A DNA stretch of 7,922 bases from Hydrogenothermaceae bacterium (GTDB taxonomy: Bacteria > Aquificota > Aquificia > Aquificales > Hydrogenothermaceae), in the NCBI GenBank assembly GCA_026984355.1, contig JALSSG010000223.1, forward strand, positions 1 to 7,922, in the 5' to 3' direction. A model generated the notes under the pieces. The model did not search any database and was not told the origin of the DNA. It saw nothing but the letters and a program-made list of their open reading frames with translations. How positions within the stretch are numbered: position 1 is the first letter of the stretch; the number at the start of each line of letters is the position of its first letter. This document shows, piece after piece, positions 1-6,242 of this stretch. The translations under genes were made by a program, and so were the position numbers.

Positions 1-357
1 ATTAACACCTATAGATTTTGCATATTTAGGGTCAAAAGCATGTTCAGCATCTATAAATACAGCTTTACCACCATTTTTTTGGGCTTCTGCTATAATGTGA
101 AGAGTTAGTGTTGTTTTTCCTGAAGACTCTGGACCATATATCTCTATAACTTTTCCTTTTGGTACTCCCCCAACACCTGTTGCCAGATCAAGAGCCAAAG
201 AACCTGTAGATATAGTTTCTACTGATTTTACAGCCTCTGACGAGAAAGTCATTACGGAACCTTTACCGTACTTTTTCTCAATCTGTGTAAGGGCTGTTTC
301 TAAAGCTTTTTTCTTTGCTTCAAGCTCTTTAGGGTCTTTTTCAAGAGTTTCTCCCAT
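1..357 (-). CDS. recA: Recombinase RecA, N-terminal third (runs off the left edge)
   Basis: RecA is the ATP-dependent strand-exchange protein of homologous recombination; it also triggers LexA self-cleavage where an SOS system exists. The first 119 residues are visible, out of about 345 usual for the family. They show the N-terminal helix with the LTQIEKKYGKGSVM motif (residues 23-36), then TGSLALDLATGVGGVPKG (51-68), the Walker A loop GPESSGKT (75-82), and the AEHAFDPKYA segment (104-113) of the ATPase core. The start is ATG at 357, preceded by GGAGG (366-370 on the plus strand) with 8 nt spacing. It lies 48 nt downstream of gatC on the same strand with no hairpin between, so the two are probably cotranscribed. 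No LexA-type box was recognised. The reading frame is intact up to the window edge. Confidence 0.97.
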   Translation of the reverse strand, partial: MGETLEKDPKELEAKKKALETALTQIEKKYGKGSVMTFSSEAVKSVETISTGSLALDLATGVGGVPKGKVIEIYGPESSGKTTLTLHIIAEAQKNGGKAVFIDAEHAFDPKYAKSIGVN

Positions 358-405
358 AAAAAGTTCCTCCAGGAAATTTTAAAGTGAAAGTAATATATAC
401 ATACA

Positions 406-696
406 TTAATCTTTTTCAACAACTCTTGGAACTACAAAAAACCCATCTTCTGCTTCAGGAGCATTAGAAAGAGCCTCTTCTTGAGAAAGGCCATTTTCTG
501 GAATATCCTCCCTCATAGGAGTAGTTTTATCTATTAACTCATAAAAAGGTTTAACATTTTCTGTATCTAGCTCATTTAGCTTTTCAACAAAGTTTACAAT
601 CTGAGGTAGCTGTTTAGAAAATAGTTCTATTTCTTCTTCCTTTAACTTAAGCTTCGCAAGTTGAGCTACTTTTATTACATCTTCTTTTTTTAACAT
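406..696 (-). CDS. gatC: Asp-tRNA(Asn)/Glu-tRNA(Gln) amidotransferase subunit C
   Basis: This is the small subunit of GatCAB, which turns misacylated Asp-tRNA(Asn) and/or Glu-tRNA(Gln) into Asn-tRNA and Gln-tRNA. GatC wraps around and stabilises GatA. The 96-residue length is normal for the family. Visible family features are the N-terminal stretch VIKVAQLAKLKLKEEE (residues 8-23), the helix LPQIVNFVEKLNELDTENV (30-48), the TTPMREDIP segment (58-66), and the C-terminal DGFFVVPRVVE stretch (84-94). The start is ATG at 696, with a purine-rich GGGGAG site (703-708) 6 nt upstream. gatA and gatB are not in this window; the gene instead heads a leftward pair with recA, a scattered arrangement of gat genes that occurs in some bacteria. 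Transcription probably starts in the 697-809 region. Confidence 0.95.
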   Translation of the reverse strand: MLKKEDVIKVAQLAKLKLKEEEIELFSKQLPQIVNFVEKLNELDTENVKPFYELIDKTTPMREDIPENGLSQEEALSNAPEAEDGFFVVPRVVEKD

Positions 697-771
697 AAAA
701 TTCTCCCCAAATTTTGTTTTTATTTCAAAATATAAATTAAATATAGTTAAAATTCTACCCTAGCAATTTTG

Positions 772-777
772 ATTATA
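772..777 (-). promoter_or_regulatory. Candidate -10 element TATAAT for gatC-recA, overlapping the forward one
   Basis: The reverse complement of 772-777 is TATAAT, because 772-781 (ATTATATAAT) is a perfect 10-bp palindrome. Read leftward it would start transcription near 765, giving gatC a leader of about 70 nt. The -35 position (about 795-800) has no consensus match. It shares two bases with the forward hexamer, so the two directions would compete for RNA polymerase. The assignment is tentative. Confidence 0.35.
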
Positions 778-781
778 TAAT
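776..781 (+). promoter_or_regulatory. Candidate -10 element TATAAT for the mtnA operon
   Basis: A perfect sigma-70 type -10 hexamer lies 28 nt upstream of the mtnA start codon. It predicts a transcript start near 788 and a leader of only about 22 nt, just enough to hold the AGGTG ribosome site at 800-804. The -35 position (about 753-758, TTCTAC) is a poor match. AT-rich DNA produces TATAAT by chance, so position relative to the gene is the main support. Confidence 0.45.
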
Positions 782-799
782 ATTTAAAACTATTAGTGC

Positions 800-804
800 A
801 GGTG
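800..804 (+). promoter_or_regulatory. Ribosome binding site AGGTG that fixes the TTG start of mtnA
   Basis: AGGTG complements the 3' side of the anti-Shine-Dalgarno sequence (full complement AGGAGGTGATC) and sits 5 nt before TTG at 810. No in-frame ATG, GTG or TTG lies upstream before a stop, and the first in-frame ATG encodes residue 47, inside conserved sequence. The TTG is therefore the only reasonable start. Confidence 0.6.
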
Positions 805-809
805 TTGTT

Positions 810-1871
810 TTGAGAAAATTAAAGGATATAAGACCTATAAAACTAAAAGAGCGAAATCTATTAGTATTAAATCAGCTTAAACTTCCACTGGAAGAAGAGT
901 GGATAGAGCTTTCTAATTATAATCAGGTAGCAGAAGCTATCAAATCAATGATTATAAGAGGTGCTCCCCTTATTGGTATAGTTGGAGCTTATGGATTTGC
1001 TATAGGTATAAATGAATTTTCTACAGTAGAACCTGAAGTGTTAAAACAAAAATCTAAGCAGATTTATGAAACTTTAAAAAATACTAGACCTACAGCTGTC
1101 AATCTATTTTGGGCTCTTGATAGGATGTTGTCAAAATTTAACTCTCTTATAAAAAAAGGTATATATGGTAATGAGCTTATAGAAGAACTTTTTAAAGAGG
1201 CAAACAGAATAGATTTAGAGGATTACCACGCAAATAAGTCTATAGGTGGTTATGGAGAGGTTTTAATTAGAGACAACTGGAAGATATTAACTCACTGTAA
1301 TACAGGTGCACTTGCAACGTCTGGATGGGGAACTGCATTAGGAGTTATAAGGTCAGCCTATCAAAATGGTAAAGATTTATTTGTATATGTTGATGAAACA
1401 AGACCATATTTACAGGGGTCAAGACTGACTGCATGGGAACTTCTTCAAGAAGGTATTCCTCATAAAATCATTGTTGATTCTGCAGCTGGATTTCTTATGA
1501 AAAAAGGTGAGATAAATGCTGTTATTGTAGGTGCAGATAGGATTACAGCCAGAGGAGATGTAGCTAATAAAATTGGTACTTACTCTTTATCAGTTTTAGC
1601 AAAGAAGCATAATATACCTTTTTATGTAGCTGCTCCTACTTCATCTTTTGATTTAACTATTGAAAAAGGAGAAGATATAGTTATAGAAATCAGAGATGAA
1701 AATGAGGTTAAAACCTGTGGAGGATGTATAGTTGCACCAGAGAAGTCAGAGGCATTAAATTTATCATTTGATATAACGCCAGCAGAAAATATTAGCGCTA
1801 TAATAACAGAAAAAGGATTAATTACCGAAATAAGTAAAGAAAAAATATTGAAATTTTTTAATAAAAATTGA
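810..1871 (+). CDS. mtnA: S-methyl-5-thioribose-1-phosphate isomerase (TTG start)
   Basis: MtnA converts 5-methylthioribose-1-phosphate to 5-methylthioribulose-1-phosphate in salvage of 5'-methylthioadenosine, the by-product of polyamine synthesis. It belongs to the eIF2B alpha/beta/delta-like fold. At 353 residues it has the normal length. Visible marks are the RGAPLIGIVGAYG block (residues 50-62), NTRPTAVNLFWAL (91-103), THCNTGALATSGWGT (161-175) with the catalytic Cys at 163, DETRPYLQGSRLTAWEL (195-211), and GADRITARGDVANKIGTY (241-258) with the catalytic Asp at 243. KTCGGCIVAP (301-310) lies near the C-terminus. It starts with TTG, has only a short AGGTG ribosome site, and heads the rightward gene block 35 nt before yvcK. 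No other methionine-salvage gene lies in the window, so only the isomerase step can be assigned. Confusion with the related ribose-1,5-bisphosphate isomerase is possible but less likely given the overall MtnA pattern. Confidence 0.94.
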   Translation: MRKLKDIRPIKLKERNLLVLNQLKLPLEEEWIELSNYNQVAEAIKSMIIRGAPLIGIVGAYGFAIGINEFSTVEPEVLKQKSKQIYETLKNTRPTAVNLFWALDRMLSKFNSLIKKGIYGNELIEELFKEANRIDLEDYHANKSIGGYGEVLIRDNWKILTHCNTGALATSGWGTALGVIRSAYQNGKDLFVYVDETRPYLQGSRLTAWELLQEGIPHKIIVDSAAGFLMKKGEINAVIVGADRITARGDVANKIGTYSLSVLAKKHNIPFYVAAPTSSFDLTIEKGEDIVIEIRDENEVKTCGGCIVAPEKSEALNLSFDITPAENISAIITEKGLITEISKEKILKFFNKN

Positions 1872-1906
1872 TATTTAATGAAAGGTTTAGTTTAAAGAGG
1901 TAGAAA

Positions 1907-2890
1907 ATGAAAGTTGTAGCTATTGGTGGTGGTACAGGATTATCTTCTTTACTCAGAGGTATAAAACACTTTGTTCCAGACAAGATAGAAGACCTTTCAG
2001 CGATAGTTACAGTAGCTGATAATGGTGGAAGTTCTGGAAGGATACGTAGAGAGTTGAATATACCCCCTCCAGGAGATATTAGAAACTGTATAGTAGCTTT
2101 AGCTGAAGATGAAGCTATTCTTTCTAAAGCTTTTCAATATAGATTTGAAGAAGGAGAAGGTCTGAAAGGGCACAGTTTTGGAAATTTATTTTTAACAGTT
2201 CTTACAAAGATTACAGGAAGTTTCATAGAAGCGATAGAAATAACATCAAGTATCTTAAAAATAAAAGGTAAAATTATACCTTCCACTGTAGAACTTGTTA
2301 ATCTCGTAGCAGAGTTTACTGACGGAAAGATTATAGAAGGAGAGACAGAAATTACTGAATACGGAAAACAGCTTAAAGCTAAAATAAAAAGAATCTGGCT
2401 TGAGCCTTCAGATATTAGAGCACCTAAAGAAGCTGTAGAAAAGATATTGAATGCTGATTTTGTTATTCTTGGTCCAGGTAGCTTGTTTACAAGTATAATT
2501 CCAAATCTTTTAGTAAAAGATATATCAGATGCTTTACTAAAAACTAACGCAAAGAAAATATATATAGTTAATGTTATGACCCAGTACGGTGAAACTGACA
2601 AATTTACAGCTTCAGACCATGTGAAAGCTCTTTATAATGTAGTTGGCAAACCATTTATAGATGCTGTTATTGTAAATACTACCCTACCACCAGATGAAGT
2701 TTTAAGAAGGTATTTAAAGGAACACTCAGAACCAGTAGTTGCAGATGCAGGAAATTTATCAGAAATGGGACTTATGGTATGTTCTGGTGATTTAATAGAT
2801 AAAGGTACATATGCAAGACATAATCCTCAAAAGCTTGCTGATATACTTATGAAGCTATTTGAAAAATTAAAAAATCCTACAACTGTTTAA
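1907..2890 (+). CDS. yvcK: YvcK/GlmR-type CofD-like protein (gluconeogenesis factor family)
   Basis: This is a 327-residue cytosolic protein of the CofD/YvcK fold. In Bacillus and other bacteria such proteins bind UDP-sugars and are needed for growth on gluconeogenic substrates and for cell-wall precursor balance; that role is carried over by homology. Seen here are the N-terminal nucleotide-binding loop GGGTGLSSLLRG (residues 7-18), VTVADNGGSSGRIRRE (34-49), PPPGDIRNC (53-61), GHSFGNL (88-94), LGPGSLFTSIIPNL (188-201) and NVMTQYGETD (222-231). All are typical of the bacterial YvcK branch rather than archaeal CofD, which makes coenzyme F420. The start is ATG with AAGAGG (1895-1900) 6 nt upstream. 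The stop overlaps the nadB ATG as TAATG. The usual Firmicutes neighbours rapZ (yvcJ) and whiA are absent, so context adds nothing on function. Confidence 0.93.
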   Translation: MKVVAIGGGTGLSSLLRGIKHFVPDKIEDLSAIVTVADNGGSSGRIRRELNIPPPGDIRNCIVALAEDEAILSKAFQYRFEEGEGLKGHSFGNLFLTVLTKITGSFIEAIEITSSILKIKGKIIPSTVELVNLVAEFTDGKIIEGETEITEYGKQLKAKIKRIWLEPSDIRAPKEAVEKILNADFVILGPGSLFTSIIPNLLVKDISDALLKTNAKKIYIVNVMTQYGETDKFTASDHVKALYNVVGKPFIDAVIVNTTLPPDEVLRRYLKEHSEPVVADAGNLSEMGLMVCSGDLIDKGTYARHNPQKLADILMKLFEKLKNPTTV

Positions 2891-4449
2891 TGGATAGATA
2901 CATTACAAATTTTGATACAAAAAAACTTCCAGAAGAAAAGGTAGAAGTTGTTGTTATTGGTGCAGGTATTGCTGGACTTTCTACAGCACTACAGCTTATA
3001 AAACTTGGAATTAAACCTCTAATAATCTCTGAAACAAAAATAGGAAATTCAAACTCGTTTTTAGCACAGGGAGGTATAGCAGCAGCTATAAGTAAAGATG
3101 ATGACCCTGAATATCATTATCTTGATACTATAAAAGCAGGAAAAGGGCTCTGTATAGATAGAAATGTTCGAGTTCTTGTAGAAGAAGGTGTAGAAAGAGT
3201 TATAGACCTTATAAAGTATGGTGTTCCTTTCGATATAGAAAATGGAAAGATAAAACTAACAAGAGAAGGTGCTCATTCAAAAAGAAGAGTACTTCATGTG
3301 AAAGATAAAACAGGAAGTGCAATAGGTAAGACACTCTGGGAAATACTAAGTGCAGAAAATGTTCACATTGGAGTAGAATATAAGTTAGAAGAAATTATAA
3401 CTGTTAATAATAAAGTAGCAGGTATTATAGTTTCAAAGAGAAACAGTAAATATTTTATAAGAGCTAAATCTGTAGTTCTTGCAACAGGAGGATACAGTTC
3501 AATTTTCCTCAGGAATACATCTCAATATTATATATCTGGTAATACTCTATCAATTGCGTATAGGTCTGGAGCTACATTAATGGATTTAGAATTTGTTCAG
3601 TTTCATCCTACAGCTTTAGATTTAGAAGGATTTCCAGCTTATCTTATTTCAGAAGCAGTTAGAGGGGAAGGTGCAATACTTATAGATGATAACGGTGAAA
3701 GGTTTATAGATGAGTTAAAACCAAGAGATGAGGTAGCAAGAGCAATATTTCTAAAGAATTTAGAAGGGAAAAAAGTATATCTTGATATAACTCCTTTGAA
3801 AGAAAAAGGGATTAATTTTGAAGAAAGATTCCCAAACATAGCAAGTATGCTAAAGTACGTAGGTCTGGCAGGAAAGACAAAAATTCCTGTTAGTCCAGCA
3901 GCTCACTACACTATAGGTGGAATAAAAGCTCAAGCAGATGGAAAAACTAAAATAGAAGGGCTTTTTTCAGTAGGGGAAGTTTCCTGTACAGGAGTCCATG
4001 GTGCCAATAGATTAGCAAGTAATTCACTTTTGGAATGTGTTGTTTTTGGTTTTAAAACAGCTTACTCTGTTTTTGTTCATAATATGAACAATGATTTTGT
4101 AAAAATTCCAGATATAAAAAATCAAGGAAGCGAAAGCGAAAATAAAAGTCATTTAAATAATGAAATTATTCTTAACTTAAAAAAATTAATGTGGGAAAAA
4201 GTAGGACTTATAAGAAATAAAGAGAGTTTAGAAGAAGCTTTTAAGACCCTTGAACAATTGGAAGAAAATGCTAATAATAATTACTTAAAAGATATAATAA
4301 ATTTAGCAAAAGCTATAACGGTATCAGCATTAAACAGAGAAGAAAGTAGAGGAGTACATTTTAGGAAAGATTTTCCATATGAAAGAGAAGAATTTAAAAA
4401 ACATTCGATATTAAATAAAAATTTAAAAATAAATCTGGAGGTAAGTTAG
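2890..4449 (+). CDS. nadB: L-aspartate oxidase
   Basis: NadB is a cytosolic FAD enzyme that oxidises L-aspartate to iminoaspartate, the first step of de novo NAD synthesis; NadA then uses the product. Oxygen or fumarate can reoxidise the flavin. The 519-residue length is normal. The FAD dinucleotide loop is GAGIAGLSTAL (residues 24-34), followed by SFLAQGGIAAA (56-66). By alignment to the E. coli enzyme from memory, active-site residues appear as E126 (LTREGAHS), H239 (QFHPT), R279 (KPRDEVARA), H339 (AAHYT) and R374 (GANR). HYTIGGI and the GLFSVGEVSCTGVHGANRLAS segment (357-377) complete the succinate dehydrogenase flavoprotein-like domain, and a helical C-terminal domain follows from about 425. 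No Shine-Dalgarno is seen; the ATG shares its A with the yvcK stop, so translation is probably coupled. nadA and nadC are not in the window. Confidence 0.96.
   Translation: MDRYITNFDTKKLPEEKVEVVVIGAGIAGLSTALQLIKLGIKPLIISETKIGNSNSFLAQGGIAAAISKDDDPEYHYLDTIKAGKGLCIDRNVRVLVEEGVERVIDLIKYGVPFDIENGKIKLTREGAHSKRRVLHVKDKTGSAIGKTLWEILSAENVHIGVEYKLEEIITVNNKVAGIIVSKRNSKYFIRAKSVVLATGGYSSIFLRNTSQYYISGNTLSIAYRSGATLMDLEFVQFHPTALDLEGFPAYLISEAVRGEGAILIDDNGERFIDELKPRDEVARAIFLKNLEGKKVYLDITPLKEKGINFEERFPNIASMLKYVGLAGKTKIPVSPAAHYTIGGIKAQADGKTKIEGLFSVGEVSCTGVHGANRLASNSLLECVVFGFKTAYSVFVHNMNNDFVKIPDIKNQGSESENKSHLNNEIILNLKKLMWEKVGLIRNKESLEEAFKTLEQLEENANNNYLKDIINLAKAITVSALNREESRGVHFRKDFPYEREEFKKHSILNKNLKINLEVS
4437..4442 (+). 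promoter_or_regulatory. Strong Shine-Dalgarno GGAGGT for infC, inside the end of nadB
   Basis: GGAGGT is the strongest ribosome site in the rightward block and lies in the last codons of nadB. Counting 9 nt downstream leads to ATC at 4452-4454, in the IF3 frame. No ATG, GTG or TTG exists in this frame between the upstream stop (TAA at 4416-4418) and well inside the conserved protein, so this site effectively decides where IF3 translation begins. Confidence 0.85.
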
Positions 4450-4451
4450 TT

Positions 4452-4967
4452 ATCGTAGCAGAACTAAGAATCAATGAAAAAATAAGAGCAAGGCAGGTTC
4501 GTCTTATAGACGAAACAGGAAAAAATTTAGGTGTTGTCCCAATAGAAGAAGCTTTAAGGCTAGCTAAAGAAAAAGAGTTAGACCTTGTAGAAGTTTCTCC
4601 TAATGCTAATCCGCCTGTATGCAAAATAATGGACTATGGAAAATACAAGTTTCAGCAAAAGAAAAAAGAAAAGGAAGCAAAGAAAAAACAGAAAATACAA
4701 CATGTTAAAGAGATAAAATTTAAACTAAATATAGAAGAACATGACTATAAAACCAAACTTAAACATATAAGAGAATTTATAGAAAATGGAGATAAAGTAA
4801 GGATATGGATATGGTTTAGAGGAAGGGAAAACGTACATCCAGAACTTGGAGAGAAACTTGCTAACAGGATAATCCAAGATGTAAGTGATATAGCAGATGT
4901 AGAAAAAAAACCTGTAAAAGAAGGTAGAAATATGTTGTTTACCTTAGTACCGAAAAGAAAGAAATAA
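4452..4967 (+). CDS. infC: Translation initiation factor IF3, with a probable AUC start codon
   Basis: IF3 binds the 30S subunit, keeps it apart from 50S, and rejects wrong start codons and wrong initiator tRNA. From ATC at 4452 the protein is 171 residues, the usual IF3 length. The N-domain has ELRINEKIRARQVRLID (residues 4-20) and LDLVEVSPNANPPVCKIMDYG (around 43-63), including the IF3 signature at 58-71. A Lys-rich linker (about 66-85) leads to the C-domain with VKEIKF, HDYKTKL and FRGRE (122-126). The next ATG (4629) is codon 60 and would delete almost the whole N-domain, so it cannot be the true start. The frame is open back to TAA at 4416-4418 with no ATG, GTG or TTG; ATC stands 9 nt after GGAGGT and 2 nt after the nadB stop. 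GTT (4449) is a less likely start. The usual followers rpmI and rplT are not adjacent. Confidence 0.95.
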   Translation: MVAELRINEKIRARQVRLIDETGKNLGVVPIEEALRLAKEKELDLVEVSPNANPPVCKIMDYGKYKFQQKKKEKEAKKKQKIQHVKEIKFKLNIEEHDYKTKLKHIREFIENGDKVRIWIWFRGRENVHPELGEKLANRIIQDVSDIADVEKKPVKEGRNMLFTLVPKRKK

Positions 4968-4968
4968 T

Positions 4969-5598
4969 TTGTTTTTACAGATATACAAAAAACTACTTTC
5001 AAAATATGGTCATCAACACTGGTGGCCTGTAAGTGGACAGGTAGACCCTTTTTTAGAAATATCAGTAGGAGCTATTCTTACTCAAAACACAAATTGGAAA
5101 AATGTAGAAAAAGCCATATCAAACCTTCTTACTGCTTCTGCACTTGATTGGAAAACTCTTTTATATATAGATGAGCAATATTTAGGAAATTTGATAAAAC
5201 CAGCTGGATTTTATAGAAGGAAATCAAAAACGATAAAAAACTTTGTAAAGACAGTTTCATCAATAGATAAAAAATCCATAACCAGAGAAACTTTACTTAA
5301 TATTAATGGTATAGGTAAAGAAACTGCTGACAGTATTTTACTGTATGGTCTTAATAAACCCACTTTTGTGATAGATGCTTATACAAAAAGGCTTTTTTAT
5401 AGATTAGACTTGATTACACAAAATATAAAGTATGATGAATTACAAAGGATTATCCAAAGAAAAATACCAGAGGATGTATCTATTTACAAAGAATATCATG
5501 CTCTTATAGTAGAACATGGGAAAACACATTGCAAAACAAAACCGTTATGTATAGATTGTCCATTGGAAGATATATGTAATAAAAATGGTATAATTTAA
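4969..5598 (+). CDS. HhH-GPD DNA glycosylase of the COG2231 / MagIII (endonuclease III-related) type
   Basis: This is a base-excision DNA glycosylase of the endonuclease III superfamily, 209 residues. The opening (YGHQHWWP, residues 13-20), the GAILTQNTNWKNVEKAI segment (34-50) and the IKPAGFY stretch (76-82) match the COG2231 branch, which includes Helicobacter 3-methyladenine glycosylase MagIII. The helix-hairpin-helix is LLNINGIGKETA (109-120) and the catalytic Asp is D136 (VIDAYT). The position of the AP-lyase lysine of E. coli Nth (K120) is Glu here (E118), with a Lys one residue earlier, so a monofunctional glycosylase is likely. Four cysteines (188, 194, 197, 203) form a C-x5-C-x2-C-x5-C set suited to a 4Fe-4S cluster, one residue shorter than in Nth. 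The start is TTG, 1 nt after the infC stop, without a clear ribosome site. Substrate (alkylated purine or another lesion) cannot be told from sequence. Confidence 0.88.
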   Translation: MFLQIYKKLLSKYGHQHWWPVSGQVDPFLEISVGAILTQNTNWKNVEKAISNLLTASALDWKTLLYIDEQYLGNLIKPAGFYRRKSKTIKNFVKTVSSIDKKSITRETLLNINGIGKETADSILLYGLNKPTFVIDAYTKRLFYRLDLITQNIKYDELQRIIQRKIPEDVSIYKEYHALIVEHGKTHCKTKPLCIDCPLEDICNKNGII

Positions 5599-5621
5599 AA
5601 AAGCTTAAATTTTGGGAATAT

Positions 5622-6242
5622 ATGAGTAAGTACTATTCTGATACAGGTTATAAAGTTTTCTTTAAGTTAAAACCCCTTATAAAAAAATTTCTAAAAATTA
5701 ATGTAAAAGGAATTGAAAACATTCCATTACATGGAGGTTGTATATTAGCAGCAAACCATAAAAGTCATTTAGACCCTCTTGTTTTAAACACTATATCTCC
5801 AAGACCAGTTTTATTTCTTGCAAAAGAGGAACTATTTAAGCCACCTTTATTTGGAAGTTTTGTAAAAAATGCAGGAGCTATTCCAGTAAGTAGAAATGGA
5901 CGGGATATAAAATCTTTAAAATTAGCATTAAAGGCTTTAAAAGATAATCAGTGTATAGGTATTTTTCCAGAAGGAACAAGAATGCCTCCAGGTAAATTTG
6001 GTAAAGCTCAAAGCGGAGTTGGACTTTTAGCTACGAGAACTGGTGTTCCTGTTATACCAGTTTTTATATCCGGTACAGAAAAAATTTTGCCAAGGGATTA
6101 TAAATTTCCTAAATTATTTAAATATGATATAAATATATCTGTAGGAAAACCTATTTTCTTTAGTAAAGATAACGACTATAAAGAAGCTTCACAAAAGATA
6201 ATGGAAGAAATTATAAAGTTAAGAGGTAAAAATCATGGTTAA
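5622..6242 (+). CDS. plsC: 1-acyl-sn-glycerol-3-phosphate acyltransferase (PlsC family)
   Basis: This enzyme adds the second acyl chain to lysophosphatidic acid, giving phosphatidic acid, at the inner face of the cytoplasmic membrane. The 206-residue protein has the acyltransferase blocks in order: ANHKSHLDPL (residues 44-53) with the catalytic H46-x4-D51; LFLAKEELFKPPLFG (64-78) followed by GAIPVSRNG (85-93); IFPEGTR (114-120); and GVPVIPVFISGTEKILP (141-157). There is no long hydrophobic anchor; the N-terminus has an amphipathic, Lys-rich stretch (about 11-28) that could attach to the membrane. Start ATG at 5622 has a weak GGGA (5614-5617), 23 nt after the glycosylase stop. Its 3' end overlaps ispH by 8 nt. 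plsC next to ispH and rpsA is a grouping also known from clostridia. Acyl donor (acyl-ACP or acyl-CoA) is not readable from sequence. Confidence 0.92.
   Translation: MSKYYSDTGYKVFFKLKPLIKKFLKINVKGIENIPLHGGCILAANHKSHLDPLVLNTISPRPVLFLAKEELFKPPLFGSFVKNAGAIPVSRNGRDIKSLKLALKALKDNQCIGIFPEGTRMPPGKFGKAQSGVGLLATRTGVPVIPVFISGTEKILPRDYKFPKLFKYDINISVGKPIFFSKDNDYKEASQKIMEEIIKLRGKNHG

Larger units (their letters stand above)
697..809. promoter_or_regulatory. Divergent intergenic promoter region between gatC and mtnA
   Basis: This 113-bp, very AT-rich gap separates the leftward gatC-recA pair from the rightward eight-gene block, so it must carry promoters for both unless transcription enters from further away. 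The only strong element seen is the palindrome at 772-781, annotated separately. No good TTGACA-like -35 hexamer stands at 16-18 bp from it on either strand. A weaker leftward option is TTGCTA (revcomp of 760-765) followed, after a short 15-bp spacer, by TATATT. No riboswitch-like structure or operator was recognised. Confidence 0.6.

Noticed and set aside
769..796. Alternative rightward promoter TTGATT with TATTAG at 16 bp spacing
   Set aside because: It would start transcription at about 803, inside or after the AGGTG ribosome site of mtnA, leaving no usable leader.
1878..1895. Five-codon open frame (ATG AAA GGT TTA GTT TAA) in the mtnA-yvcK gap, considered as a leader peptide
   Set aside because: It has no ribosome site, no run of regulatory codons and no attenuator hairpin; it is probably chance.
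2134..2601. 155-codon open frame on the minus strand inside yvcK
   Set aside because: It lies wholly antisense to a well-conserved gene, resembles no family, and its Ser/Phe/Ile-rich product is what the opposite strand of AT-rich coding DNA gives.
4629..4967. Reading infC from the first ATG, as a 112-residue protein
   Set aside because: The 59 codons upstream are open and encode the conserved IF3 N-domain, including half of the IF3 signature region; a start here would remove it. The upstream GGAGGT-ATC start is preferred.
3639..5002. Shorter minus-strand open frames at 3639-3839, 4394-4624 and 4745-5002
   Set aside because: All are antisense to conserved codons of nadB, infC or the glycosylase, and none shows family motifs.
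5592..5611. Inverted repeat AATTTAA/TTAAATT around a 6-nt loop, followed by T residues, considered as a terminator between the glycosylase gene and plsC
   Set aside because: The stem is only A-T pairs, 7 bp long, and includes the stop codon; it would be very unstable, especially in a thermophile, and such repeats are expected in AT-rich spacers.
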